Shown here one piece after another: positions 35,334-43,766 of a stretch of DNA of 64,000 nt. The stretch spans positions 1,922,001 through 1,986,000 of the forward strand of contig NZ_LR134327.1 in assembly GCF_900636915.1 (NCBI RefSeq). The letters are read 5' to 3'. A program made the translations under genes and the position numbers. Each line of letters opens with the position of its first letter. The first letter of the stretch is position 1. Source of the DNA: Aggregatibacter aphrophilus ATCC 33389 (lineage in GTDB: Bacteria > Pseudomonadota > Gammaproteobacteria > Enterobacterales > Pasteurellaceae). The notes beneath the pieces were generated by a model that was given only the letters and a program-made list of their open reading frames with translations, was not told the DNA's origin and did no database searches.

Positions 35334-37661
35334 CTAATTAGATAGCTTTAATAGAATAATTTCTCTTACTTTTTCATAACCGCCAGCATCTTCTATCATT
35401 TTTTTTGTTTCTTCTAATGCTGACATAGTTTTATCTGCTGAATAATGTGCCTTATTTAGTCCATCTGAATCATAATAACTCATTGTACCGTCAGATTTTC
35501 TTGCTTCTTTATCCCCTTTCTTCTTAACTAGTGGCTCTCCTGCAGGAACAGCGGCTGATGCCCATTCTTGGGCTACAGCATATGCTGCTTGTTTAACAGT
35601 TTTACGATTTTTAAAATATTCTGAAATATCAGATCTCTTGCTTTCCCAAAAATATAGTGGCATTAATTGTTGAAATTCTTTATTAAATAATTGAGTATCC
35701 TTATTAATAGATCTATATCCGTTTAACCATCTTAAAAATAGATTCAATGTAGGCGGTGTCATTTGAAATATACCAACTGCTAACATATGTTTTCTATTTG
35801 GTCCTATCTCTGTTGTTTGTGCTTTCCTAATCTCTGCAATTGTCATTTTTTCTAAATAATACTGCGCTGTAGGTTCAAAATGACTTTCATAAACTCTATT
35901 TCTGCCTTTTTCATCCCAACCAGTTATATTGTAGGCATTAAAAGAACCTTTAGATTCTTTTGAAACTATCAACTGAACCAACGGCGTTTCAAACCAATCA
36001 AACTCACCCGCGGTAGCTGCCAACCACCCAACCACCCCTAACGGATGAAAATAATACGCCTGCTTATCCGTATTAAACCCATCCACCTCCAATTTTATCG
36101 ACAAATCTGCCACCCGTTTCTCAATTCGAGCGGCGCTGTCTTCCTTGCCATGATTTCGATAAACATCACAGACTTGTTTAAAATCGGCTAATTTTGTTTT
36201 CTTCCATTCACTTTCATGCTTGGCAACAATGCCCGTCAGTCTTCTTTGTTGTATCGGATTTAATAATAAATCCTTGAGTTTCCCCGCCTCAAATACCGCC
36301 GGTGTGTTTTTATCCACATCTAAGTCCAATTCGTCCATAATGGATTTGAACATCGGGTCTAATTCATTTTTCTGCTCAATCGTCAAATCACTTTTTGGGT
36401 CGATATTCTGATCTAACGCGTGTTTGAAGATGCAAAGTCCATTGCCTGCTTGAGTAAACACATTTACACCGGGGAATAATAATCCATGGGTTAGATGACT
36501 GCTATCCACATAAATGCCGCCGTCTTTATTACTTTGTACCTGTTGATAAAGATACGATTGTACATTGTAGTAATCTTTGCCCGTTTTAGCCGTTTTCTTC
36601 TTCACGGTTTTCTTTTCTACATCGGACAGTGGCACCATGATTTCGACTTCCGTTGTCTCCAGATCTACCGCTTCGTCATTGAGCAGGGTGTAAAGCTGAC
36701 TTCCTCTTGCTACATATAAAAAGTTGTCTTTGATGCCTTTCTTGTCTCGGTCTTGCTTGTAAGCGGCTTGTGCTTTGGCTTTAAATTGCTCAATGTTGTC
36801 ATATGTGAATACTTCAAGGTGTAACAGCTTTTCGCCACTTTCGCCCATTTGGTTATATTCGCCCATTAAACCCAGTTCTTCTCCCGCTTTAATCTCTATC
36901 GGTTCAGCCAGTTTTACTTCACTGTCAACCAGAGTTTCAATATTGTGGCGGGTCAAGAATGGAATGCCACTTATCGGTTGGCTCATCATGGTTTCATAAG
37001 AGCCGCTAAACACTTTCCAATGTTTACCTGCTTTCGGTTTATGTTCAACACCATTAACATCCTTATACCAAGTCACTTCATCAAACTTAGTTTTGTTGCT
37101 CTGATATTTTCTGACCAATAACGCCAATCCATTCGGCAACCGGGCAATCACCTTATTATCTTCTCTGATTGCCACCGGAAATTTATCTGCTGATTTGGTT
37201 AATGCCAAAATCTCTTCCCCCGATGACTGATAATCATCCATTTTTGCCGTATGCCGATAAAGAGAGTAGAAAGTCAGCACATTGTCTTTCGGATATGTCA
37301 CTTCATGTTTCAATAGAAAATAGCCCGTAGAATATACCGCACTTTTCATGGGCACTTCGGCTTTGCCATCTTCTTTATATTCACTATCCACTTTATAGGC
37401 AATCAGTTTACCATCGGCAATAACACAGATTTTATCATTCTCAAATTCGCTACTCGGAAACTTTGAAGCCCGCAAATGAATACCTTGGTGCCAAAGTCCG
37501 CTGTTATTAAACAGAAAACGGGCGCTTTCATCACCGACAAGGTGATTAAAATATTGTTGCAAGATACTTGCGCCGTTCTTAGCTTTCAGAGGATACGCTA
37601 CATTTGGAATTTGAGGTATTTGCAGAATATCTTGTAATGAATTCTTTTGTTTTTCTGACAT
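35334..37661 (-). CDS. Large multidomain protein with C-terminal lysozyme-like domain, putative antibacterial effector
   Basis: 775 residues, no signal peptide or membrane segment. Residues ~55-300 hold two beta-rich segments of similar style (WHQGIHLRASKF, STGYFLLKHEV, FYSLYRH; GEELGLMGEYN, LHLEVFTYDN), reminiscent of M23/LysM-type carrier regions seen in large effectors. HPLGVVGWLA at ~550 precedes the C-terminal domain with VSKESKGSFNAYNITG (Glu likely catalytic) and LAVGIFQMTPPTLNLFLRW, the transglycosylase/lysozyme pattern. It is followed by an exported small protein that may be its immunity factor. ATG 37661 was chosen; a TTG 15 bases upstream extends the frame. No type VI secretion genes lie in the window. 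Confidence 0.6.
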   Translation of the reverse strand: MSEKQKNSLQDILQIPQIPNVAYPLKAKNGASILQQYFNHLVGDESARFLFNNSGLWHQGIHLRASKFPSSEFENDKICVIADGKLIAYKVDSEYKEDGKAEVPMKSAVYSTGYFLLKHEVTYPKDNVLTFYSLYRHTAKMDDYQSSGEEILALTKSADKFPVAIREDNKVIARLPNGLALLVRKYQSNKTKFDEVTWYKDVNGVEHKPKAGKHWKVFSGSYETMMSQPISGIPFLTRHNIETLVDSEVKLAEPIEIKAGEELGLMGEYNQMGESGEKLLHLEVFTYDNIEQFKAKAQAAYKQDRDKKGIKDNFLYVARGSQLYTLLNDEAVDLETTEVEIMVPLSDVEKKTVKKKTAKTGKDYYNVQSYLYQQVQSNKDGGIYVDSSHLTHGLLFPGVNVFTQAGNGLCIFKHALDQNIDPKSDLTIEQKNELDPMFKSIMDELDLDVDKNTPAVFEAGKLKDLLLNPIQQRRLTGIVAKHESEWKKTKLADFKQVCDVYRNHGKEDSAARIEKRVADLSIKLEVDGFNTDKQAYYFHPLGVVGWLAATAGEFDWFETPLVQLIVSKESKGSFNAYNITGWDEKGRNRVYESHFEPTAQYYLEKMTIAEIRKAQTTEIGPNRKHMLAVGIFQMTPPTLNLFLRWLNGYRSINKDTQLFNKEFQQLMPLYFWESKRSDISEYFKNRKTVKQAAYAVAQEWASAAVPAGEPLVKKKGDKEARKSDGTMSYYDSDGLNKAHYSADKTMSALEETKKMIEDAGGYEKVREIILLKLSN

Positions 37662-37749
37662 GTAACTATCTCTCAAGAGGTAAATAAAAAAACATGTAAA
37701 ATCAAAAATTAAAAACTTATTTTACTAATTAACCCGTAAGAATAAACAA

Positions 37750-37785
37750 AATAACAAACCACACAAAAACGTGTGGTTTGTTATT
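37750..37785. terminator. Terminator between cpdB and the toxin-like gene
   Basis: AATAACAAACCACAC (37750-37764) and GTGTGGTTTGTTATT (37771-37785) form a perfect 15-bp stem with a 6-base loop, next to A/T runs on both sides. It ends the cpdB transcript seven bases beyond its stop, so the toxin-like gene has its own promoter. Confidence 0.9.
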
Positions 37786-37791
37786 AAAAAT

Positions 37792-39768
37792 TTATTTGCC
37801 CGATAAATCAATTTGATATACCGCAAATCCCACTTCATCAGTGCCCACCTGTTTCATTGGGTATTGGGCGTTTTCTTTGATAAATTGCGCCGTTTGCTCA
37901 CTTGGTGAAGTTTCAAAGCGGACATCTAATTTATCGTTGCCTTTGATTGGCACGAAGCGCCAGTTTTTGTCGGCACTTGGGTTCACTGCACTGTCTTTTT
38001 CACTGGTGGCTTTGATGTAATCCGCCAACACTTGACGGTTTTCATCCGGCGCAGCGTAAACAATGTGCTTGTCGCCGGTGCCCGGGAATTTATTACCATA
38101 AGCACGGTAGTTATTGGTGGCGATTAAGAATTCTGCTTTCGGATCCACCAGTTTGCCTTGATAAGTCAAATTCACCACGCGGTGAGCATCCGGATTGATT
38201 AACTTACACTCGCCGTCATAACGTGGCGGTTGAGTTAAATCATATTCATAATTTACGCCATCAATCACATCAAAGTTATAGGTGCGGAAGCCTTCCCAAT
38301 CCAATAAAGATTGTGGTTTGTCGCTGGCAGGATCGATTTGCTTAAACATCCCCGCGCTGCATTCCAACCATTCTTTCAATTGTTCACCGCTGACTTTCAC
38401 GACCACCAAGGTATTCGGATACAAGTATAAATCCGCTGCATTGCGGAACGTTAACTCGCCTTTGTTCACTTCAGTGTAGCCTGTCGGATCGTTTTTACGT
38501 CCGCCCGCTTTAAATGGTGCGCCCGCACTTAAAATTGGCAAGCCCGCCATGGCAGGTACGCTTGGGGCAACTTTTTCCACATAGGCTTTTTGCGCTTGGT
38601 TAACAATTTGAATGGTCGGGTCGTCTTGCACCAATGCCAAATAGCTATACATATTGTCGGTGGCTTTACCAATCGGCTGTGATACGAATTTACGGGTCGC
38701 TTCATGGGTTTCTTTTAAAAGTGCGGTCATTTCCGGATCATTTTCTGCCAACGCCTTTTTGTTTTCCGCATCATAAATCGGACGCAATACCGCTTTGCCG
38801 TCAGTGACAATCCATTTGCCGTTATGCTCGCTCAACACTAAATCTACGACACTGATATTGTTCGCCCAATAGCCCGCCATACTTTCCGGCACGCCTTTTA
38901 CGGTGCCTTTGGCAATATCCGCATTTGGTGATTTGGCAAATTCTTTATTCGGGAACAAACGGTGGGAGTGACCGAAAATCACCGCGTCAATGTGCGGCAC
39001 ATCCGCAAGATAGAACGCGGAGTTTTCTGCGCCCTCATGATACGGCTCGTCAGATGGGCCGGTATGCGCTAATGCAACGATAATATCCGCGCCTTTTTTC
39101 TTCATTTCCGGTACATACTTTTGCGCACTTTTTACGATGTCGCGGGTTTCCACTTTGCCCGTTAAATTGGCTTTATCCCACACCATAATTTGCGGTGGTA
39201 CAAAACCGATATAACCGATTTTTAGCTTATGTGACTTGCCTTTATTGTCCACCACTGTTTTTTCCTGAATCACATAAGGCGTGTAATAAGGCTCCTCACT
39301 GCCCGCTTTCACCACGTTGGCGTTCACAATCGGGAACTTCGCCTGTTTGATGGCATCGGCTAAATAATCCAAACCGTAGTTAAACTCGTGGTTACCCAAT
39401 GTGCCTACTTCATAATGCATGGCATTCAAGCAATCCACCGCTGGGTTTGGCTTACCTTCTTTATAGCCCACTGCCGCTTGATAATCAGCAATCGGGTTGC
39501 CTTGAATCAAATCGCCGTTATCCACCAACACACTGTTTTTCACTTCTGCACGAGCTTGACGAATCAAACTTGCTGCACGAGTAAATCCGAATTTCTCTGT
39601 CGGCGCATCTTTGTAATAGTCAAAATCCGTCAAAAAACTGTGAATATCGGTGGTACCGATAATGCGTAAATCGACTTGGTTATCGCTTTTCGCGAACGCC
39701 ATGCGATGGCAACTGAGCGCCAACACGCTGGTTGCACCGATTTGAATAAAACGTCTTCTATTCATCAT
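37792..39768 (-). CDS. cpdB: 2',3'-cyclic-nucleotide 2'-phosphodiesterase / 3'-nucleotidase
   Basis: Periplasmic metallophosphoesterase that scavenges nucleotides, 658 residues. N-terminal [17 protein letters not shown] is a twin-arginine export signal. Calcineurin-type metal motifs are [34 protein letters not shown] and IFGHSH. The C-terminal 5'-nucleotidase domain has [34 protein letters not shown] and [16 protein letters not shown] 39768 follows AAGGAG with ideal spacing; the ATG 15 bases upstream sits before that site. It is transcribed alone. Confidence 0.95.
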   Translation of the reverse strand: MMNRRRFIQIGATSVLALSCHRMAFAKSDNQVDLRIIGTTDIHSFLTDFDYYKDAPTEKFGFTRAASLIRQARAEVKNSVLVDNGDLIQGNPIADYQAAVGYKEGKPNPAVDCLNAMHYEVGTLGNHEFNYGLDYLADAIKQAKFPIVNANVVKAGSEEPYYTPYVIQEKTVVDNKGKSHKLKIGYIGFVPPQIMVWDKANLTGKVETRDIVKSAQKYVPEMKKKGADIIVALAHTGPSDEPYHEGAENSAFYLADVPHIDAVIFGHSHRLFPNKEFAKSPNADIAKGTVKGVPESMAGYWANNISVVDLVLSEHNGKWIVTDGKAVLRPIYDAENKKALAENDPEMTALLKETHEATRKFVSQPIGKATDNMYSYLALVQDDPTIQIVNQAQKAYVEKVAPSVPAMAGLPILSAGAPFKAGGRKNDPTGYTEVNKGELTFRNAADLYLYPNTLVVVKVSGEQLKEWLECSAGMFKQIDPASDKPQSLLDWEGFRTYNFDVIDGVNYEYDLTQPPRYDGECKLINPDAHRVVNLTYQGKLVDPKAEFLIATNNYRAYGNKFPGTGDKHIVYAAPDENRQVLADYIKATSEKDSAVNPSADKNWRFVPIKGNDKLDVRFETSPSEQTAQFIKENAQYPMKQVGTDEVGFAVYQIDLSGK

Positions 39769-39973
39769 AATAAACTCCTTCATTAGGGAAAATGGGTTAA
39801 AAGTTGACGTTATTGTAAGGAAATTAAAGGGGCTTTGAAAGGAAAAGTGCAGTCAGAAAAATGTCCGTTTTTTTAACCGCACTTTTATCTTTCCATCTTC
39901 TTCTCCGCATTGAGAAATAACGATTTTTTCCAACATTTACATTTACCTTTTACTAAATTGAGATAGAATGCAT

Positions 39974-39992
39974 GAGAATAATTTTCAATTTC
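39974..39992 (+). promoter_or_regulatory. Probable Fur box upstream of the siderophore transporter
   Basis: GAGAATAATTTTCAATTTC matches the 19-base Fur consensus GATAATGATAATCATTATC at roughly 14 positions by eye. It lies 18 bases before the start of the substrate-binding protein gene, where Fur would block transcription when iron is plentiful. Confidence 0.55.
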
Positions 39993-40010
39993 AAATAAAG
40001 AGGTTTTAGA

Positions 40011-40910
40011 ATGTTGAAAAAAACATTATTAGCATTAAGTTGCATCACCATCGCTGTCTCTACTTGCGCAAAAGAAATTACGATTCCAACGGCACGAGGA
40101 GAAGTGACATTAGCAGCACCGCCAGCCAAAATCGCAGTATTTGATACGGGAAGCCTTGATACCTTGCAAGCCTTGGGTGTGAAAGTCGATGGCGCAGCGG
40201 ATGTGGCAAAACTCCTTCCGTATCTAAAACCAACCTTAGATTCGGCAAAAAATGTCGGTACCATTTTTGAGCCAAACCTTGAAGCCTTAAATGAACTTAA
40301 ACCTGATTTAATTATTGTCGGCACCCGCACGGCGAAAAAATTTGATGATGTCAGCGCTATTGCAAAAACGATCGATTTAACCGATAACGGCAATAAATTG
40401 GTGGAAAGCGGCATTCAACGCATTGACAGTTTCGGCCGTTTATTTGATAAACAAGCGGCTGCAGATAAGTTAAAAGGTGAATTGGAAACCTTATTAAAAG
40501 ACACTAAAGCTGCCGTGAAAGACAAAGGCAACGGTTTAATTATTTTAGTCAACGGTGGCAAAATTTCCGCATTCGGTAGCGGTTATCGTTTAAGTTTTAT
40601 TCATGATGAACTTGGCGTACCAATGGCGGATCCGAGCATTAAAGGTACCGGTCATGGCCAACCGGCAAGCTTTGAGTTTATTGAAAAAACCAATCCTGAC
40701 TGGTTGTTTGTGTTAGATCGCATTTCTGCTATTGGCGAAGAAGGTAAAACCGCCAAAGAAGTGTTGGATAATGAATTGGTTCGTCGCACTAAAGCCTGGA
40801 AAAACGGTAATGTCGTTTATCTCAGTAGCGCTTCCTACTTAGCGCCGGGCGGTGCGGAACAATTAAAAACGGACTTAAACGCGATTAAAACCGCTTTCGA
40901 GAAAAAATAA
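40011..40910 (+). CDS. Siderophore ABC transporter substrate-binding protein (FatB/VctP-like)
   Basis: Periplasmic binding protein of the ferric-siderophore group with a signal peptide of about 20 residues (MLKKTLLALSCITIAVS). The mature part has AAPPAKIAVFDTGSLDTLQALG, NVGTIFEPNLEALNELKPDLIIVG and GTGHGQPASFEFIEKTNPDWLFVLDR, as in FatB, VctP and YclQ proteins that bind catechol or anguibactin-type siderophores. 299 residues. First gene of a four-gene operon with two permeases and an ATPase, under a probable Fur box. The ligand is not determinable; it may be a xenosiderophore. Confidence 0.88.
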   Translation: MLKKTLLALSCITIAVSTCAKEITIPTARGEVTLAAPPAKIAVFDTGSLDTLQALGVKVDGAADVAKLLPYLKPTLDSAKNVGTIFEPNLEALNELKPDLIIVGTRTAKKFDDVSAIAKTIDLTDNGNKLVESGIQRIDSFGRLFDKQAAADKLKGELETLLKDTKAAVKDKGNGLIILVNGGKISAFGSGYRLSFIHDELGVPMADPSIKGTGHGQPASFEFIEKTNPDWLFVLDRISAIGEEGKTAKEVLDNELVRRTKAWKNGNVVYLSSASYLAPGGAEQLKTDLNAIKTAFEKK

Positions 40911-40920
40911 TCATGCTTAT

Positions 40921-40968
40921 CGTTCTCTCCGTTGTATCGCCTTCATGCCAAGCGGAGAGAACGTTTTT
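40921..40968 (+). terminator. Internal attenuator between binding-protein and permease genes
   Basis: CGTTCTCTCCG (40921-40931) and CGGAGAGAACG (40953-40963) make a perfect 11-bp stem with a 21-base loop, followed by TTTTT. Located in the 76-base gap before the first permease, it would lower permease and ATPase expression relative to the binding protein, a usual arrangement for ABC importers. Confidence 0.75.
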
Positions 40969-40986
40969 ATTACTTAAAAAAACATC

Positions 40987-41952
40987 ATGTCTGGAATTTT
41001 CACGTTAAATCGGATTAATTTTTTAATTCTTGTATTACTCGCCGCATTAAGTATTACCGTGGGCGTAGCCGATTTCCATTGGTCTCAATTTTTTTCTCAA
41101 CCGGAACAAATGCAAGTCCTGTTAGTCAGTCGATTGCCTCGTACCTTCGCCGTGATTTTAGTGGGGGCGACTCTTGGCGTGGCTGGCATGGTATTACAAA
41201 TTGTCTTAAAAAATCGCTTTATTGAGCCGGGCATGATCGGCGCCACTCAAAGCGCGGCATTGGGGATTTTATTAACCAGCCTGTTATTTCCAAGCGCCGC
41301 CTTGCTTCTCAAAATGTCCGTCGCCACCGTCTCCGCACTCATTGGCATGGGCATTTTTACCTTATTGTTACAGCCATTGCCGCCACATCAACGTCTCATG
41401 GTGCCGTTGGTGGGGATTGTGTTCGGCAATATTATTGAGGCGATGACCACCTTTCTTGCCTACGAAACAGACAGCTTACAAACCTTGTCCATTTGGTTTT
41501 CCGGCGATTTTTCCGGCATTTTGGCAGGACGTTATGAATTATTATGGCTTACCGCCGCCCTTGCTGTGGTGGTTTATATTATGGCCGATCGTCTGAGCAT
41601 TACCGGACTGGGGAAAAATATCAGTACCGGCTTAGGGATTAATTATCGTCAAATGACGTGGTTTGCGTTAATTGTAGTGGCGATGATTACCGCGGTAGTC
41701 GTAGTCACCGTCGGGCAAATTCCCTTTATCGGCCTGGTTGTACCAAATATTATTTCCCGCTTAGCCGGTGACCGATTACGCCAAAATCTGCCTTCGGTTG
41801 TGTTGCTCGGCGCCAATTTGGTCTTGATTTGCGACATTATAGGTCGAGTCATTAACGCACCTTATGAAGTACCGATTTCGACCATTTTCGGCATTGTCGG
41901 CACATTGATTTTCCTCTATTTGTTATTTAAGGGGAAAGCCAATGCAAAATAA
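40987..41952 (+). CDS. Siderophore ABC transporter permease (FatD/VctD-like)
   Basis: FecCD-family inner-membrane permease, 321 residues with about nine helices. LLVSRLPRTFAVILVGATLGVAGMVLQ and IEPGMIGATQSAALGILLTS are near the start; the cytoplasmic coupling stretch is GQIPFIGLVVPNIISRLAGDR (~residues 239-259). Its end overlaps the second permease by 11 bases, so they form a coupled heterodimer pair. No strong SD is seen. Confidence 0.9.
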   Translation: MSGIFTLNRINFLILVLLAALSITVGVADFHWSQFFSQPEQMQVLLVSRLPRTFAVILVGATLGVAGMVLQIVLKNRFIEPGMIGATQSAALGILLTSLLFPSAALLLKMSVATVSALIGMGIFTLLLQPLPPHQRLMVPLVGIVFGNIIEAMTTFLAYETDSLQTLSIWFSGDFSGILAGRYELLWLTAALAVVVYIMADRLSITGLGKNISTGLGINYRQMTWFALIVVAMITAVVVVTVGQIPFIGLVVPNIISRLAGDRLRQNLPSVVLLGANLVLICDIIGRVINAPYEVPISTIFGIVGTLIFLYLLFKGKANAK

Positions 41953-42883
41953 TCGCGTCATGTTATTACTCGGTGCCCTACTCACGTTTGCTTGCGTCTT
42001 TTTTATGACCTATCACGCCAATGGTAACTGGGATTTCATTTTGCCGTTTCGTGGAAAGAAACTGTTGTTATTGCTGATGATGGCCTACACCATTGGCATA
42101 TCTACATTGCTATTCCAAACCTTAACCAATAACCCGATTCTGACACCCAGCATTTTAGGCTTTGACTCCTTATATTTATTGGTGCAAAGCATTTTAGTGT
42201 TTCTCTTCGGCGGGATTGGATTTACACAACTCAATGTGGCCGGCAAATTTGCCTTTGAAACCTTGCTTATGCTACTTGGCGCACTCCTGTTATTCCGTAC
42301 ACTCAGCAAAAACAACAGCGATCTCGCCCGTATGATTTTGGTGGGGATTATTTTCGGTGTGCTTTTCCGCAGTGTAAATAACCTGCTACAGCGCATGATC
42401 GATCCGAATGAATTCGCCGTTGCACAAGGATCTTCCTTTGCCAGTTTTAACACGGTGAACCCAACCTTATTATGGATTGGTACTATCATTACATTGGTCA
42501 GCGCCCTGTGGATTTGGCAACAACGTTTTAAATTAGATGTACTACTACTGGGGCGTGAACGCGCTATCGGATTAGGCTTGGAATATCATCAATTCAGCCG
42601 CCAATTACTCATTTGCTGCGCATTTTTAGTGTCAATTTCCACCGCACTTGTGGGACCGATTCTGTTTTTAGGCTTATTGGTATGTGCCATCATCAATGCC
42701 ATCAGCCCAACCATGCATCACAACATTCGCATCCCAATGACGTTTATGGTGTCGGCCATCACATTAGTAAGCGGTCAAGCCGTGTTCGAACAGGTAATGA
42801 AGATGCAGGGTGTGCTTAGCGTAGTTATCGAATTTGTCGGTGGATTGGTGTTTATCTATTTGATGTTAAGACGGGCAAAATAA
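41942..42883 (+). CDS. Siderophore ABC transporter permease (FatC/VctG-like)
   Basis: Second FecCD-type permease, 313 residues, more divergent than the first as is usual in this subgroup. Family elements: FQTLTNNPILTPSILGFDSLYLLVQ (residues ~55-80) and the coupling region STALVGPILFLGLLVCAIINAI (~218-240). About nine helices. It starts inside the end of the first permease gene and ends 11 bases before the ATPase start. Confidence 0.88.
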   Translation: MQNNRVMLLLGALLTFACVFFMTYHANGNWDFILPFRGKKLLLLLMMAYTIGISTLLFQTLTNNPILTPSILGFDSLYLLVQSILVFLFGGIGFTQLNVAGKFAFETLLMLLGALLLFRTLSKNNSDLARMILVGIIFGVLFRSVNNLLQRMIDPNEFAVAQGSSFASFNTVNPTLLWIGTIITLVSALWIWQQRFKLDVLLLGRERAIGLGLEYHQFSRQLLICCAFLVSISTALVGPILFLGLLVCAIINAISPTMHHNIRIPMTFMVSAITLVSGQAVFEQVMKMQGVLSVVIEFVGGLVFIYLMLRRAK

Positions 42884-42894
42884 AGGAATTTCTT

Positions 42895-43653
42895 GTGATA
42901 AAAATTGAAAATATAACCTATAAAATTAATCAGGCGACGATTTTAAATAATATTAATCTCACCATCCCAAACGGTGGCATTACCGCATTGATCGGCGCTA
43001 ATGGTGCCGGTAAATCCACGCTACTCTCTTTAGTTGCCCGCTTAAATCCGATTCAACAAGGGCAAATTTGGCTAAATGATATGGATATTGCCACCACGCC
43101 ATCACGCACAATTGCCCAAAACCTGGCAATTCTGACCCAAGATAACGTGATTCATAGTCGCATTACGGTAAAAGATTTGTTGATTTTCGGCCGTTATCCG
43201 CACCATCAGGGGTGCCCGACGGAAGAAGACAATGCCATTATCCGCGATGCCTTACAACGTTTTGAATTAGCCCCCTTAGCTAATCGTTTTCTTAGCGAAC
43301 TTTCCGGCGGTCAACGTCAACGCGTCTTGATTGCCATGACCTTCTGTCAAAAAACCGATCATGTACTACTTGATGAACCATTAAATAACCTCGATATGTT
43401 CCATGCCCGCGAGCTCATGCGCTTGCTACGCCAACTTACCGATGAACTGGCACTGACAACGGTAATGGTAGTACATGACATCAATATGGCTGCCGCCTAT
43501 GCCGACACCATTGTCGCTATGAAAAACGGTGAAATTGCCATGATCGGCACGCCGGAAGAGATGATTACCAAGGAGAATTTAAAAACGGTATTTAATTTAG
43601 AGGCAGAAGTGTTGGATTATCAAGGGAAACAATTGGTAGTGCACCATATGTAA
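42895..43653 (+). CDS. Siderophore ABC transporter ATP-binding protein
   Basis: ABC ATPase energising the FecCD-type importer, 252 residues. Walker A is GANGAGKST (~residues 35-43), the signature LSGGQRQRVLIAM, Walker B HVLLDEPLNNLDM and switch His VVHDINMAAAYADTIV. The start is GTG after AAAGGAA. Last gene of the operon; a terminator made of inverted uptake signals follows. Confidence 0.93.
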   Translation: MIKIENITYKINQATILNNINLTIPNGGITALIGANGAGKSTLLSLVARLNPIQQGQIWLNDMDIATTPSRTIAQNLAILTQDNVIHSRITVKDLLIFGRYPHHQGCPTEEDNAIIRDALQRFELAPLANRFLSELSGGQRQRVLIAMTFCQKTDHVLLDEPLNNLDMFHARELMRLLRQLTDELALTTVMVVHDINMAAAYADTIVAMKNGEIAMIGTPEEMITKENLKTVFNLEAEVLDYQGKQLVVHHM

Positions 43654-43708
43654 CCTATGGTGCGTCTTGACTTCATCAAAAAAGCCATTCAAAAAACACT
43701 CGAAAAAA

Positions 43709-43745
43709 CGACCGCACTTTCATTCTTAAAAGTGCGGTCATTATT
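43709..43745. terminator. Bidirectional terminator with inverted uptake signals
   Basis: GACCGCACTTT (43710-43720) pairs with AAAGTGCGGTC (43729-43739) across an 8-base loop; A-rich and T-rich flanks serve the siderophore operon on one strand and fdhF on the other. Confidence 0.85.
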
Positions 43746-43766
43746 TTAGCTAAATTTATACAAACC

